Shown: positions 41,583 through 52,694 of the stretch, one piece after another
How the letters are laid out: each line of letters opens with the position of its first letter
Position numbering within the stretch: the first letter of the stretch is position 1
Source: Acidimicrobiales bacterium
GTDB lineage: Bacteria > Actinomycetota > Acidimicrobiia > Acidimicrobiales > Aldehydirespiratoraceae
Length of the DNA stretch: 64,000 bases
Assembly: GCA_033344915.1 (NCBI GenBank)
Contig: JAWPML010000001.1
Span: 1,732,369-1,796,368 of the forward strand
Direction of reading: 5' to 3'
Position numbers and translations under genes: made by a program
Notes under the pieces: generated by a model
What the model was told of the DNA's origin: nothing
What the model saw: only the letters and a program-made list of their open reading frames with translations
The model's database searches: none

Positions 41583-42506
41583 ATGCCTTGTCCAATCTGC
41601 GGAACAGCCTCCGATAGGGCAACTCGGATCTCGAACGGCTACTTCCAGTGCGTCGCCCCGACCCGGGAGGTGCAGTGGAACGAGATGGTTCCAGATCCAC
41701 GTATCCGCGGAGGAATGATGCCGGTGACACACAGCCGGATGGAGCCTTGCATGACGAGATTCCAGGAAGGAGGTCATGGTGGTTTGACCCCGCCCTGCCA
41801 CATCTGCGGCACCGACTCCATCGCGACCTGCGCGAAGTGTGGCGAACGGGTCTGCGGTGAGCCGTCGCACTCAAGGTTGTATCCGACGAAGCGGCATTGC
41901 GGCGTTTGCGTCGAAGAGATGGAGTACGCGAAGCGCAACAGAGGGGGGGCAAAGAAGGCTGAGGCTGCGATCGCGAAGGCAAAGGCGAAGCGGGAGAGGG
42001 AGGCGCGTGACAGGAAGGAGGGACAGCGTCAGGCGGATGCGAAGGCGGACGCTAAGAAGCTGCTCAGCCAACTCGCTGATGCCGGCTGGCCGGGAGCTGA
42101 GAAGCTCCTCATCCCCAAAGCCGACGTGGATCTGGGGTTGACGCCGACCGGCGACAAGCGCCTCGACTACAGGCGTCGATCCAAGGCAGAGCGAAGGGTC
42201 GGGAAGGCCTACAGTCATGGCGCCTTCGGCCGCCCCTGGCGGCACGTGCTTCTCGGAGTTGATCGCCGGCGGAAGGTGCGGGGATATCCCATCGACAGGT
42301 ACACCTCGAAGCGTGTCGAGACGAGCGGGATCACCTACCAGGAGCAGACCTATGCGGACCGGATGTCGGCATTTATTCTTGAGGACGGGACAATCGGCTA
42401 TTCCGACAAGCCTGGTTGGCTGATGCGCAAGATGAGTCGACCCGAGAAGCGCGAGCCGGACTGGACCACCGTTCGGGATGCGCTCACCCAGCATCTCCCA
42501 TCCTGA
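41583..42506 (+). CDS. zinc-ribbon protein of unknown function
   Basis: 307 residues. It starts MPCPICGTASDRATRISNGY, which supplies the first Cys pair, and continues with CHICGTDSIATCAKCGERVCG and HCGVCVEEM, which together could hold two or three zinc sites. A Lys/Ala/Glu-rich helix follows (KKAEAAIAKAKAKREREARDRKEG), then a C-terminal domain with many aromatic and basic residues (GKAYSHGAFGRPWRHVLLGVD, YPIDRYTSKRVETSGITYQEQ). The last part has hints of a nucleic-acid-binding or enzymatic fold, but I do not recognise it. Confidence 0.65.
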   Translation: MPCPICGTASDRATRISNGYFQCVAPTREVQWNEMVPDPRIRGGMMPVTHSRMEPCMTRFQEGGHGGLTPPCHICGTDSIATCAKCGERVCGEPSHSRLYPTKRHCGVCVEEMEYAKRNRGGAKKAEAAIAKAKAKREREARDRKEGQRQADAKADAKKLLSQLADAGWPGAEKLLIPKADVDLGLTPTGDKRLDYRRRSKAERRVGKAYSHGAFGRPWRHVLLGVDRRRKVRGYPIDRYTSKRVETSGITYQEQTYADRMSAFILEDGTIGYSDKPGWLMRKMSRPEKREPDWTTVRDALTQHLPS

Positions 42507-42731
42507 AAGGCACCGAACACGGACGGCGAGCGTTGTGCCGCCCCTCGGTACAAGTGCGGCGCCGCCCGTTCAGGCCGCTCCTCGGTGGTGCCTTCGGCGA
42601 GCGAGCCGACCTGGCGGGGGTTCAACCCGTCGGTCTATGGGCACTCGGATGCCGGCCGCGACGAGGCGGCAGCGAAGACCGTGGGCGGGGCCCTCGCGAC
42701 CGAGGCGACCGCTGCCCTGCCCGTCTCCAGA
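42507..42731. other. intergenic stretch with a protein-like fragment
   Basis: One frame reads EPTWRGFNPSVYGHSDAGRD and on, which looks like natural protein, but it has no start or family match and may be a gene remnant. Confidence 0.3.
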
Positions 42732-43613
42732 TCAGAAGGGTGTCAGCGTGTGGACCTCCTCGTAGGTCCGCCCTTCCTCGTCGGAGAACGTCACGCGCAG
42801 CTTCCACTGGCTGGCCGTTCCCATCGTCACGGCGATGAGGACACTCACCGACTCCCCCGGCGGGATGACTTCCAACGGTTCGTCGAGTAGCACCTGCGGC
42901 GCCCGTCCATCGCCCACCGGCTCGACGGCGACGTCGACGCCTACAGCCGCAAGAGCGCCGATGTTTTCAAGCGTGAGGACGTCGCCGCCCCGGCCGCTTC
43001 GTTGGCGATAGCGGCCGCGTACCAGAGGGCGCCCGTGCTCGGGAGGAGACGCCACCGAAGATGAGACGCCTCCGACTGCACCCTCGCTTGGCGGCGTGAC
43101 CTTGGCCAGCTCCGCGATGTCCGCCTCAAGCGCGGTCCGCACCTTCGCCCTCAGGTCATCGAGCGACGCATAGCTGCCGAGGAGGCCGCCGGCTTGGAGT
43201 TGCTCCTTGTAGGCGACCAGACGGGCGATCTCATCGGGCTCGAGATCCTCCCGGGAGATAGGCATCTCTGAGAAGTAGACGTGGACTGGGATACCGCGAT
43301 CTCGCGCCCTCTCGATCTCCTCCGCTGTTCCCGAATCCGCTCGGCCCGTCGGTGACCCGAGCCGAGCGTGGAACAGAGCGACAACGACATCGCAGCCATC
43401 GACCAGCTGCCGGTTGATGACTGCCTGCGCTCCGCCATCGTCGAGCGTAGGAACGCTGTCCTGCTCCCACCGCAACGGGAGAAGCACCACCCGTTCGTTA
43501 ACGGCACGGTCCCGGTTCCATGACCCGATAGTTGCCTCGACCGCGTCGCGCCCGGACTTCGTATCCCCAGGGGAAGCGACCAGGACCTGGATCACCCGCG
43601 CGTCGAATCCCAT
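42732..43613 (-). CDS. DUF4062/TIR-like N-terminal domain protein
   Basis: 293 residues. The first 120 residues (RVIQVLVASPGDTKSGRDAVEATI, DGCDVVVALFHARLGSPTGRADSGTAEEIERARDRG, PVHVYFSEMPI) resemble DUF4062, a flavodoxin-like domain related to TIR domains and common at the N-terminus of defence and signalling proteins. The C-terminal 90 residues look like an Ig-type beta domain (LTLENIGALAAVGVDVAVE, LEVIPPGESVSVLIAV, WKLRVTFSDEEGRTYEE). The start has GGAG upstream. A sensor-effector protein of the island is plausible. Confidence 0.65.
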   Translation of the reverse strand: MGFDARVIQVLVASPGDTKSGRDAVEATIGSWNRDRAVNERVVLLPLRWEQDSVPTLDDGGAQAVINRQLVDGCDVVVALFHARLGSPTGRADSGTAEEIERARDRGIPVHVYFSEMPISREDLEPDEIARLVAYKEQLQAGGLLGSYASLDDLRAKVRTALEADIAELAKVTPPSEGAVGGVSSSVASPPEHGRPLVRGRYRQRSGRGGDVLTLENIGALAAVGVDVAVEPVGDGRAPQVLLDEPLEVIPPGESVSVLIAVTMGTASQWKLRVTFSDEEGRTYEEVHTLTPF

Positions 43614-43653
43614 CGCTCCGGTCTACCCGAGCGACGCACCATTCACATCTCCC

Positions 43654-43675
43654 TTGAGCAATCCCTGAGCAACCG
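43654..43675 (+). repeat. arm-type-like repeat, right end of the island
   Basis: TTGAGCAA-N4-TGAGCAACCG, as at 39907, located 59 bases from attR. Confidence 0.5.
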
Positions 43676-43731
43676 TGAGGCTGACCGGTCGAGCGGTACC
43701 GACGTTTCGCCGACGTTTTCCCTGGCCACCG

Positions 43732-43807
43732 TGGTGGGCTCGGTGGGGATCGAACCCACGACCGAAGGATTATGAGTCCTCTGCTCTGACCACTGAGCTA
43801 CGAGCCC
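43732..43807 (-). tRNA. tRNA-Met (anticodon CAT), CCA encoded
   Basis: Acceptor stem GGGCTCG/CGAGCCC, D-arm AGCTCAGTGGTCAGAGC, anticodon loop CTCATAA, T-arm GGGTTCGATCCCC, discriminator A and CCA. An elongator tRNA-Met is likely; a lysidine-modified tRNA-Ile cannot be excluded. Its 3' half is the integration site of the island. Confidence 0.9.
43734..43770 (-). repeat. attR: matching segment inside the intact tRNA-Met
   Basis: The T-arm, variable loop and 3' acceptor part of tRNA-Met; exact 37-base match to 39748-39784. Confidence 0.85.
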
Positions 43808-43883
43808 GCCAGAACCCTACGACCTCGCCCGGCCCCGGACGCGAAACAGGCCGCCCGTGACGCGGTGCGGCCTGCCTCTGGAG

Positions 43884-43956
43884 CTCCGGGGGTGGGGATC
43901 GAACCCACGACAAGATCGTTAACAGCGACCTGCTCTGCCAGCTGAGCTACCCCGGA
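43884..43956 (-). tRNA. tRNA-Asn (anticodon GTT)
   Basis: Acceptor TCCGGGG/CCCCGGA with discriminator G, D-arm AGCTCAGCTGGCAGAGC, anticodon loop CTGTTAA, T-arm GGGTTCGATCCCC. No CCA in the gene. Ten bases of its 5' end overlap the stop region of the next gene. Confidence 0.92.
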
Positions 43957-44606
43957 CTGACAGGGGAGGAGGGTAGCAGCATGAGGCCATCCATCATCCC
44001 CAGAATCCGGCGCAACGTATGGGTACACGCGTACCGCACATGACAGCAGCCGAACACGTGGCGGTTGTGGCGCCTCGTCTCGTCGACCACTGCCCGATAG
44101 GGCTTGTGGAACTGCTCGAGCGGGATGCCAGTCACCCTCGACCAATGCCCGTTGGCGGAGTCGAGATCGAGGTCTGCATGGAGATAGAGCTGCACCCGTA
44201 GCCGCGCCTCCTCGACGTCGAAGAACTGTCTGAACCAAGCGCAGTAGAAGCGGATGTAGTCCGGATTCGAGTTCGCGAAGTTCACCGAGCCGCCCTTCTT
44301 CGATCCATCGCCGGCGTAGAGGCCGAGACCCGCGGCGAAGAACTCGTCGTCCGTGAGCTGAGCGAAGCGCTCCAGGCCGGCCACCCGGCACGCCTCGATC
44401 TCCTCTGACTTTGCCCGTTGGAGCTTGTTCGGGCCGCGCTTGCGGGCCGTGCGGCGTGGGTTCGGCACGAAATCGACATCGCGGACCCAGACGGAGACCG
44501 AGCTCTTCGACACGCCGAGCTCCGCGGCGATGTCCGCGAGCGTCCAGGCTCGTGCCCGCAGCGCACGAGCCAGTTCCTGTTCTCGGAGCTTGCCGCCGTA
44601 TCCCAT
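43947..44606 (-). CDS. HTH protein with LAGLIDADG-like domain
   Basis: 219 residues. N-terminal helix-turn-helix (ARAWTLADIAAELGVSKSSVSVWVRDV), then a domain opening with AAGLGLYAGDGSKKGGSVNFANSNPDYIRFYCAWFRQFF, which is the LAGLIDADG helix and following strand of homing-endonuclease-like proteins, and ending ACTHTLRRILGMMDGLM. No intron or intein is seen here, so it may be a domesticated DNA-binding regulator. It ends inside tRNA-Asn. Confidence 0.7.
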   Translation of the reverse strand: MGYGGKLREQELARALRARAWTLADIAAELGVSKSSVSVWVRDVDFVPNPRRTARKRGPNKLQRAKSEEIEACRVAGLERFAQLTDDEFFAAGLGLYAGDGSKKGGSVNFANSNPDYIRFYCAWFRQFFDVEEARLRVQLYLHADLDLDSANGHWSRVTGIPLEQFHKPYRAVVDETRRHNRHVFGCCHVRYACTHTLRRILGMMDGLMLLPSSPVSPG

Positions 44607-44648
44607 GCCCCGAAGTTAGGGAGGGGGTGTGACACGCAGCCCTGGGGA

Positions 44649-45970
<1,322 letters not shown>

Positions 45971-45974
<4 letters not shown>

Positions 45975-47851
45975 GCGCTCCTCCCCTCTTCGTAGTTGAT
46001 GAGCCACGGTAGCAACTGCTCGATCGCCTCTTCTCGCGTATCGCTCTCGTCGAGGCGCTCGATCAGCAGCTTGATGGGGCCGATCGACGACACGGCGTGC
46101 CGTTTCTGTTCATCGGTCGAATCGAGCGCGCGCTGGACCCGCCGCAGGTCATCGAGGGTGCGACGGCCGGCGCTGCGGGCGAGTCCGGCCACCACATCGG
46201 ACGGATCGGCGTCGGACGGATCGACGGCGAGACGCCGCAACAACGCGGCCGCCCGCTCACCGGCGCGGTCACCGGCCCCGAGCAGTCCGCCGCTGCGCAG
46301 CGCCGTCAGCGCCTCCTGACGGGTGGCGTCGCCGAACAGCTTCGGGTGGAGTCGGGCGGCGTCGTCGGGCCGGTGGATCGCGAGCCGCAGCGCCTCGTCC
46401 TCCGCGGCGACGGCATGGTTCTCGGCGTCGATCAGGACGTCGGCGGCGACCATCCCCTCGTCGAAGTAGTGATCGTCGGGTTGGTTGGCGACCTCCCGCG
46501 GTCCATCGGTCGGAGCCGGCGGCTCGTCGCGACGACGGGGCGGCACGGTCTCGCGTTCCGGCGTGCGGGCGCGCGGTGCCGCAGCCAGCTCGCGGAGCCG
46601 GGCGAGGTCGACGCGGCAGCGGTCGGCGACGTCGAGCAGATAGGCGTCGCGCACGAGCGGATCCGGATGCTCGGCGATCACGTCGAGGGCGGCCTCGGCC
46701 GTGCGGGCCCGGCCCTCGACGGTGGACAGATCACCGGCCGCCAGCACCCGCTCGAGCCGGAAACTCAGGAACGGTGTGGCCTCGTCGATCGCCCGCTGGA
46801 GCTCGACCGGGTCCTCACGGGCGAGGTCGGCCGGGTCGACGCCCGCCGGCAGGTCCGCCACCCGCACCTCCAGACCGTGCTCGCGCTCCCATTCGTACAC
46901 CCGATCGGCGGCGGCGAGCCCCGCCGCGTCGGCATCGAACGCGAGCACGAGCCGGTCGGCCGAGAACCGCTTGAGCAGCTTCACGTGTTCCTCGGTCATG
47001 GCGGTGCCGCAGGTGGCGACCGCGCGCGGGATACCGGCATCGGCGAAACCGATCACGTCCGTGTAGCCCTCGCAGATGATCGCCTCGCCCGCCTTCACGA
47101 TGCCCTCGCGGTGGGCGTGGAGTCCGTAGAGCACCCGGCTCTTGTCGTAGACGACGGCATCGGTGGTCGTGTTCTTGTACTTCGAACCCTCGTGGCCCGG
47201 CAGGATCCGCCCCCCGAAGCCGACCGGGTCACCCCGCTCGTCGGAGATCGGGAACATCACGCGGCCGCGGAAGAAGTCCTGCTGACGGTCGGCCTTGTTG
47301 ACGAACCCGAGCCCGGCATCGCGGAGATCGTCGGCCGAGAGCCGGAGGTGTTTGGCGAGCTGGTCCCAGTCGTCGGGCGCCCAGCCGATCCGGTACGTGC
47401 GCACGACCTCCCCGTCGTAGCCCCGCGAGCGCAGATAGCTGCGCGCCTCCCCCGCGTCGGCTCCGGTGAGCAGGCGCTGGTGGTAGAACTCGACGGCCTT
47501 CTCCACCGCGTCGAGCAACGTCCGCTTGCGGGCCCGCCGGGAGCCCTCGTCCTTCGACGTGTAGCGGAGCTGGATGCCGTAGCGCCCGGCCAGCGACTCG
47601 ACCGCGCCGGCGAAGTCGAGATTGTCCATCTCCTGCACGAAGGTGATCGCGTCGCCGCTGCGCTGACAACCGAAGCAGTAGTAGACCCCTTTCTCCGGGC
47701 TCACCGACAGCGACGGCGTGCGCTCGCCGTGCATCGGACAGCGAGCCATCCACTGGCGACCGGACCGCTTGATCTCGGTGTGTTCGCCGATGAGCGCCAC
47801 GAGGTCAGCAGAGGACCTGACCTTCGCGATGTCATCGTCGTGGATACCCAT
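45971..47851 (-). CDS. dnaG: DNA primase DnaG
   Basis: 626 residues from [23 protein letters not shown]2 zinc-binding domain with Cys38, His41, Cys59 and Cys62; catalytic core with [14 protein letters not shown] and the TOPRIM DADAAG; C-terminal helicase-binding part. It makes RNA primers for replication. The open frame extends upstream into a poly-valine stretch that is the antisense of the Thr-rich linker of the divergent GH3 gene, so the start at 47851 is preferred. Confidence 0.95.
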
Positions 47852-47939
47852 TGATCCGCAAGCTAGCAGTGCCCTCCGACAGCCACCCATGGCGCCCGGG
47901 CGGGGCCTCCGATCGTCCGGATGCCATGATGCCCGGGTC

Positions 47940-49244
47940 ATGGCCCGCACTCCGAAGACGCTCCTTCTCGGCCTCGGTGGCCTCGTCGCGATCGCCCTCG
48001 TCATCTCCCTCACCGGCTCGGGCGGCGACGCCGACAGCGGCGCGCCCGTGACCACCTCGTCGACCTCCACCTCGAGCACGTCGACCACCACCTCGACCAC
48101 GACCACCACGACGACCACAACCACGACGACGCTCGATCCACGGGTCGCCTTCATCGACGCCATCGATCGGCAGGCGGCGGCCGAGACGGATCGCGGACTC
48201 GCCTACCGGCTCGTCGTCACCGGTCTCACCGGGTCGCAGCTCGCCACCCGGCTCCAGGACACCGTCGGCTCCGTTTGCGTCGGCGGCGTGTTCCTGACCG
48301 AGACGAACCGCAACTGGGCCCCGGAGGACGACGTCGATGCCTTCACCGCCGCAGTCGCCGACCTCGACGCCGCGTGGCACCGCCAGGAATGCGCGGCGGC
48401 CAGCTTCATCGCGACGGACGCGGAGCTCGGCGCCATCGTGCGCGTCCCCGTGACCTCACCACCGGCGCCGCCCCGCTGGACGGAGCGCTACATCACCGGC
48501 GAGCCCTACAACGTGCTGCTCGACCTCCAGGAGCAGACGGCGACCTACGCACAGCAGCTCCTCGACCTCGGCATCACGGTCAACTTCGGGGCTGTCGGCG
48601 ACGTGGTGACCGACCCGGCGCACTTCATGGCCGGCAGCGGCCGGACGTTCGGCGACGACCCCGGCGTCGTCGCCGCGCTCGCCAACGCGGTGATCCAGGC
48701 CCATTGCGAGGTCGGCGTGGCCGCGACGCTCAAGCACTTCCCGAACCAGGGCGCCACGGTCGAGGATCCCCATCGCCGCACCAGCACGGCCGTCGGCGGG
48801 CGGGAGCTGTGGGAGGCCACGGGGCGTCTCCCCTACGAGGGCACCGGCGCGCCGATGGTGATGACCGGCCACATCTTCGTGGACGACGTGGACCCGGACC
48901 TCCCGGCGTCGATGTCGTTCGCGATCACGACCGGCCTCCTGCGTGAGGAACTCGGATTCGACGGCGTCGTGATCACCGACGACCTCTCCACGATGCGGGG
49001 CGCCATCGACGTCATCGCCGAGCCGGGCGCACGCGCCGTCGCGGCGCTACGCGCCGGAGCCGACCTCGTGCTCTTCGTGGACGATCGCGACATCGCCGAG
49101 GTCGTCGACGCTCTGGCTGCGGAGATGGACGCCGATCCCGCGTTTCGCGACCGGGCCGAGGAGGCCTTCGGACGGGCACTGCGGCTCGATCTCGCCCGAC
49201 GCCAACCCGACCTCTTCCCGCTGTGCGGCGAGGCCGCCTTCTAG
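47940..49244 (+). CDS. glycoside hydrolase family 3 protein (NagZ-like), membrane-anchored
   Basis: 434 residues. An N-terminal hydrophobic helix ([20 protein letters not shown]) is followed by a Ser/Thr linker with a run of 12 Thr and then a GH3 domain. [14 protein letters not shown] and [17 protein letters not shown] match the NagZ-type signature KHFPGHGDTxxDSH and the nucleophile motif ITDDL. It would remove beta-N-acetylglucosamine from muropeptides or other glycans outside the membrane. Convergent with the glycyl-tRNA synthetase gene, with a 4-base overlap. Confidence 0.85.
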   Translation: MARTPKTLLLGLGGLVAIALVISLTGSGGDADSGAPVTTSSTSTSSTSTTTSTTTTTTTTTTTTLDPRVAFIDAIDRQAAAETDRGLAYRLVVTGLTGSQLATRLQDTVGSVCVGGVFLTETNRNWAPEDDVDAFTAAVADLDAAWHRQECAAASFIATDAELGAIVRVPVTSPPAPPRWTERYITGEPYNVLLDLQEQTATYAQQLLDLGITVNFGAVGDVVTDPAHFMAGSGRTFGDDPGVVAALANAVIQAHCEVGVAATLKHFPNQGATVEDPHRRTSTAVGGRELWEATGRLPYEGTGAPMVMTGHIFVDDVDPDLPASMSFAITTGLLREELGFDGVVITDDLSTMRGAIDVIAEPGARAVAALRAGADLVLFVDDRDIAEVVDALAAEMDADPAFRDRAEEAFGRALRLDLARRQPDLFPLCGEAAF

Positions 49245-50557
49245 GGGAGGCGGTCGGCGAGGTAGGACTCGAGCTGGTCGAGGCTGACGCGGTCCTGTTC
49301 GCGGGTGTCGCGTTCGCGGACGGTGACGGCTCGGTCGTCGAGCGTGTCGAAGTCGACCGTCACGCAGTAGGGCGTGCCGATCTCGTCCTGACGGGCGTAG
49401 CGCTTGCCGATCGACTGGGTCTCGTCGTAGTCCGCCATCCAGCGGCCCTTCACGGCGTCGAACACCTCGTGGGCGGTCGGCGTGAGGGTGTCCTTCTTCG
49501 ACAGGGGCAGCACCGCGACCTTGTAGGGCGCGAGGCGGGGGTCGAGGCGCAGGACGGTGCGGGTGTCGTCGTTCACCGTCTCCTCGTCGTAGGCGGCCAT
49601 GAGGAACGCCATCGCCGTGCGGGTCGCACCGGCGGCCGGCTCGATCACGTGGGGCGTGTAGCGCTCGCCCGAGGCCTGGTCGAAGTAGTCGAGCTTCTCG
49701 CCGGAGTGCTCGGCATGTTGGGTGAGATCGAAGTCGCCCCGGTTGGCGATGCCCTCGAGTTCGTCCCAACCCCACGGGAACAGGTATTCCACGTCGGACG
49801 TGCCCGACGAGTAGTGGCTCAGCTCGTCGGCGTCGTGGGCCCGCAGCCGGATCGCGTCGCTCGGCATCCCGAGGTCGAGATACCAGTTCATCCGCTCCTG
49901 GCACCAGTACTCGTACCACTCGGTCGACTCGTCGGGCGGGACGAAGAACTCCATCTCCATCTGCTCGAACTCGCGGGTGCGGAACACGAAGTTGCCCGGC
50001 GTGATCTCGTTACGGAACGACTTGCCGATCTGGGCGATGCCGAACGGCGGCTTCTTGCGACTCGTGTTCAGCACGTTCGCGAAGTTTATGAACATGCCCT
50101 GGGCGGTCTCGGGGCGCAGGTAGACGTCGGCTGCGGTCTCCGCGACCGGGCCGGCCTGGGTCTTGAACATCAGGTTGAAATCACGCGCCTCGGTGAACGT
50201 GCCCCGATTGCCGCACGTCGGGCACTGGTCCGGATCGTCGAGCTTGTCGAGTCGGTGCCGGGCGTTGCACTCCGTGCAGTCGACCAGCGGATCGGAGAAG
50301 TTGGCCAGGTGACCCGACGCCTGCCAGACCTGGGGTGGCGACAGAATCGACGCGTCGAGCCCGACGACGTCGTGGCGCAGCTGGACCATCGAACGCCACC
50401 AGGCGTCCTTCACGTTGCGCAGCAGGAGCACGCCCAGCGGGCCGTAGTCGTAGGTCGAACGGAAGCCGCCGTAGATCTCGGCCGACTGGAAGACGAAACC
50501 CCGTCGCTTGGACAGGTTCACGATCTTGTCGAACAGCTGCGGATCCGGCTCAGGCAT
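49241..50557 (-). CDS. glyQS: glycyl-tRNA synthetase (alpha2 type)
   Basis: 438 residues. Class II signatures: motif 1 region with [26 protein letters not shown], the zinc or insertion part with CTECNARH and CPTCG, motif 2 [25 protein letters not shown], and motif 3 near [17 protein letters not shown]. It charges tRNA-Gly and is the single-chain type found in actinobacteria. The start [15 protein letters not shown] at 50557 was chosen over a longer frame. Confidence 0.95.
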   Translation of the reverse strand: MPEPDPQLFDKIVNLSKRRGFVFQSAEIYGGFRSTYDYGPLGVLLLRNVKDAWWRSMVQLRHDVVGLDASILSPPQVWQASGHLANFSDPLVDCTECNARHRLDKLDDPDQCPTCGNRGTFTEARDFNLMFKTQAGPVAETAADVYLRPETAQGMFINFANVLNTSRKKPPFGIAQIGKSFRNEITPGNFVFRTREFEQMEMEFFVPPDESTEWYEYWCQERMNWYLDLGMPSDAIRLRAHDADELSHYSSGTSDVEYLFPWGWDELEGIANRGDFDLTQHAEHSGEKLDYFDQASGERYTPHVIEPAAGATRTAMAFLMAAYDEETVNDDTRTVLRLDPRLAPYKVAVLPLSKKDTLTPTAHEVFDAVKGRWMADYDETQSIGKRYARQDEIGTPYCVTVDFDTLDDRAVTVRERDTREQDRVSLDQLESYLADRLP

Positions 50558-50586
50558 GGCCCAGAGGCTAGCGGCGGCGTGCGAGC

Positions 50587-51789
50587 ATGGATTCCGTGAT
50601 TTCTCCCACGTCGAGTCCTCCGCCGCCCCTGCCCCCGACCGCCGCCACCGGCGCATCGCCGCCCGCGGATCCGACCGCGGTGGTGGGTCGGCGCATCGTC
50701 GCGTACCTGATCGACTTCGTCCTCTATGCCGCGGTCGCCATCGGCACCACAGCGGCCGTTGCGTCGTCCGAGACGATGCGGTCGAGCTTCGAGGCGGAGA
50801 GCGTCTGTTCGATCCTCAACAACGCGCCGGACGTCGATGCGCTGTGCATCACCTCCGGCTCCGACATCATCCTGCTCGAGTTCGGCGACTTCTCGACGAT
50901 CTTCCTCGTCTCGGCCGTCTTCGCCCTGGTCACCCAGCTGATCCTTCCGACCATCACCGGCTTCACACCGGGCAAGGCCATGGTCGGGCTCCGGATCGTG
51001 AACCAGGAGACCTTCGCCAAGGCGGGGTTCGGCGCCCAACTCGGCCGCCTCCTGCTCTGGGCGGCCGACGGCTTCCCCTACTGCTTCCCGCTGGTTGCGC
51101 TCGTCACCGGTCTCTCCAGCACCGGACACCGCCGGGTGGGCGACATGGCGACCAACACCGTGGTGATCGACAAGATGTGGGTGGACCATCCGTTGCCGAT
51201 CCCGGGCCTCACCGGCGACGCAGCCACGGCGCCGACCGCCGTCGCCGCGCCCTTCGGGGCCAGCACACCGCCGCCGCCGGCACCGACCACCACGCCACCC
51301 ACCGCGCCGCCCGTCATTGCGCCACCCACCGCACCGCCGGCTCCCTCCCCGGCCGCGCCGCCTCCGCCCGCCGCCGGCCCGCCCGTCGCCCCGCCGGCGA
51401 GCGCGCCGCCCGCACCGCGTCCGCCGGTCGATCCCCCGCCGCCCCGGTCCTTCGCGGACGAAACGGTCATCCGCGAGCCGGAGCCCCCCGCCCCGAGGCC
51501 GCCGGTCGATCCGCCCGCACCCGAGGCCTTCGCTGACGAAACGGTCGTCTTGGAGCCGGAGCCCGCCCCTCCGGAGCCCGCCCCACCGGCGCCTCCGGCC
51601 CCCACGCCCCCACCGGCTCCCACACCCCCGCCGGCCCCCGATCCGGCCCCGCCCGCACCGGCGCAGCCGGGCATCGACGCACCCCAATGGGACGCCGCGC
51701 GCGACACCTACATTCAATGGGACCCCGAATTGGCCGAATGGATGGAGTGGTCCGAGGCCGCCGGCGCCTGGATCCCGATCTCGCAGTAG
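50587..51789 (+). CDS. RDD-family membrane protein with long proline-rich tail
   Basis: 400 residues. The RDD domain has [20 protein letters not shown], a second helix pair ([19 protein letters not shown]), [12 protein letters not shown] and [18 protein letters not shown] 170-residue Pro/Ala-rich tail contains a repeated FADETV(I/V) unit, and the protein ends with [29 protein letters not shown], a short motif seen at the C-terminus of actinobacterial membrane proteins. It may be a transporter or membrane organiser. Function unknown. Confidence 0.75.
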   Translation: MDSVISPTSSPPPPLPPTAATGASPPADPTAVVGRRIVAYLIDFVLYAAVAIGTTAAVASSETMRSSFEAESVCSILNNAPDVDALCITSGSDIILLEFGDFSTIFLVSAVFALVTQLILPTITGFTPGKAMVGLRIVNQETFAKAGFGAQLGRLLLWAADGFPYCFPLVALVTGLSSTGHRRVGDMATNTVVIDKMWVDHPLPIPGLTGDAATAPTAVAAPFGASTPPPPAPTTTPPTAPPVIAPPTAPPAPSPAAPPPPAAGPPVAPPASAPPAPRPPVDPPPPRSFADETVIREPEPPAPRPPVDPPAPEAFADETVVLEPEPAPPEPAPPAPPAPTPPPAPTPPPAPDPAPPAPAQPGIDAPQWDAARDTYIQWDPELAEWMEWSEAAGAWIPISQ

Positions 51790-51814
51790 CCGGAACCCGC
51801 GACCGGAACAGACC

Positions 51815-52681
51815 ATGACCAGACACCTTCGCCTCCCGCTCATCCTTCTCGCCTCCCTCGCGCTGCTCGCCGCGGCGTGCGGTGACGACAGTGATGAGGC
51901 CGCGCCCACAACGACGACCACCACCACGACCACCGAGGCACCGACGACGACGGCCGAGCCGACGACGACGACCACAACCACGACCACCGAGGCGCCGACG
52001 ACGACCGCCGAGCCGACCACCACGACCACCGCGGCGCCGACGACCACGACGGTGGCCAGCCAGTGCCCGGGCAGTGGTGCGCTCCCCGGCGACGCGCAGT
52101 ACAGCACGCTCGCGGGGGCCGACGTGGACGGCGACGGCGACATCGACACGCTCCATGCCTACGCAACCGGTGACCCGGACACCCCGAACCAGTGGTGGCT
52201 CCAGGTCTCCTTCACCGGCGGTGGGGGCGCGACCTACGCCGTCGACCACCCGGGCGCCCTGCTCAGCGGCGTGCAGGCCAACGACGGCGTCGACCTGAAC
52301 GGCGACGGCACCGAGGAGTTCTTCGCCAAGATCGGGGCCGGCGCGGCCGCGACGATCATCGGTGTGTTCGACGTCATCGACTGCGAGATCGTGCACGTGA
52401 CGGTCGACGGCAGCCCGACCGAGCTCACGGTGGGCGCGTCCATCGGCAACTTCAGCGGCTTCGAGTGCCTCGACATCGACACCAACGGTGCGAACGACTT
52501 CCTCCTCGTCTACACCGGTCAGCGGCTCGGCGACTCGGACGACTTCGAGGTCACCGCGATCCAGTACGCCCTCCAGAACGGCACGCTCGAACTCATCCTG
52601 GCCGACGGCCTCGGGATGACCGAGGGCGAGCCCGGGTTCATGGAGTTCGGCGGCGTGGAGTGCCCCAACTCGGCGTTCTGA
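51815..52681 (+). CDS. Thr-rich lipoprotein
   Basis: 288 residues. Lipoprotein signal (LILLASLALLAAAC), a tandem (TTT...EAPTTTAEPTTT) linker of about 50 residues, then a globular domain with calcium-loop-like DVDGDGDID and DLNGDGTEE motifs (FG-GAP/dockerin-like). It is probably held on the outer side of the membrane and may bind calcium. The 5' end of the mature part is low complexity. Confidence 0.75.
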   Translation: MTRHLRLPLILLASLALLAAACGDDSDEAAPTTTTTTTTTEAPTTTAEPTTTTTTTTTEAPTTTAEPTTTTTAAPTTTTVASQCPGSGALPGDAQYSTLAGADVDGDGDIDTLHAYATGDPDTPNQWWLQVSFTGGGGATYAVDHPGALLSGVQANDGVDLNGDGTEEFFAKIGAGAAATIIGVFDVIDCEIVHVTVDGSPTELTVGASIGNFSGFECLDIDTNGANDFLLVYTGQRLGDSDDFEVTAIQYALQNGTLELILADGLGMTEGEPGFMEFGGVECPNSAF

Positions 52682-52694
52682 TCGTCGCCCGGGA

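Larger units (their letters stand above)
39748..43770. mobile_element. tRNA-Met-flanked genomic island, about 4 kb, no integrase seen
   Basis: A 37-base stretch of the 3' half of tRNA-Met is repeated exactly at 39748-39784 and at 43734-43770, where it belongs to the complete tRNA. This is the footprint of site-specific integration at a tRNA 3' end. A second repeat pair, TTGAGCAA-N4-TGAGCAACCG, lies inside both ends. Cargo: two frameshifted genes, a membrane protein, a zinc-ribbon protein and a DUF4062-like protein. It may be a decayed or satellite-type element using an integrase from elsewhere. Confidence 0.75.

Noticed and set aside
46097-47854. Long plus-strand frame opposite dnaG
   Set aside because: Shadow of dnaG; no recognisable protein features.
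47852-48163. Poly-valine N-terminal extension of DnaG
   Set aside because: It is the antisense of the Thr-rich linker of the divergent GH3 protein; DnaG starts at 47851.
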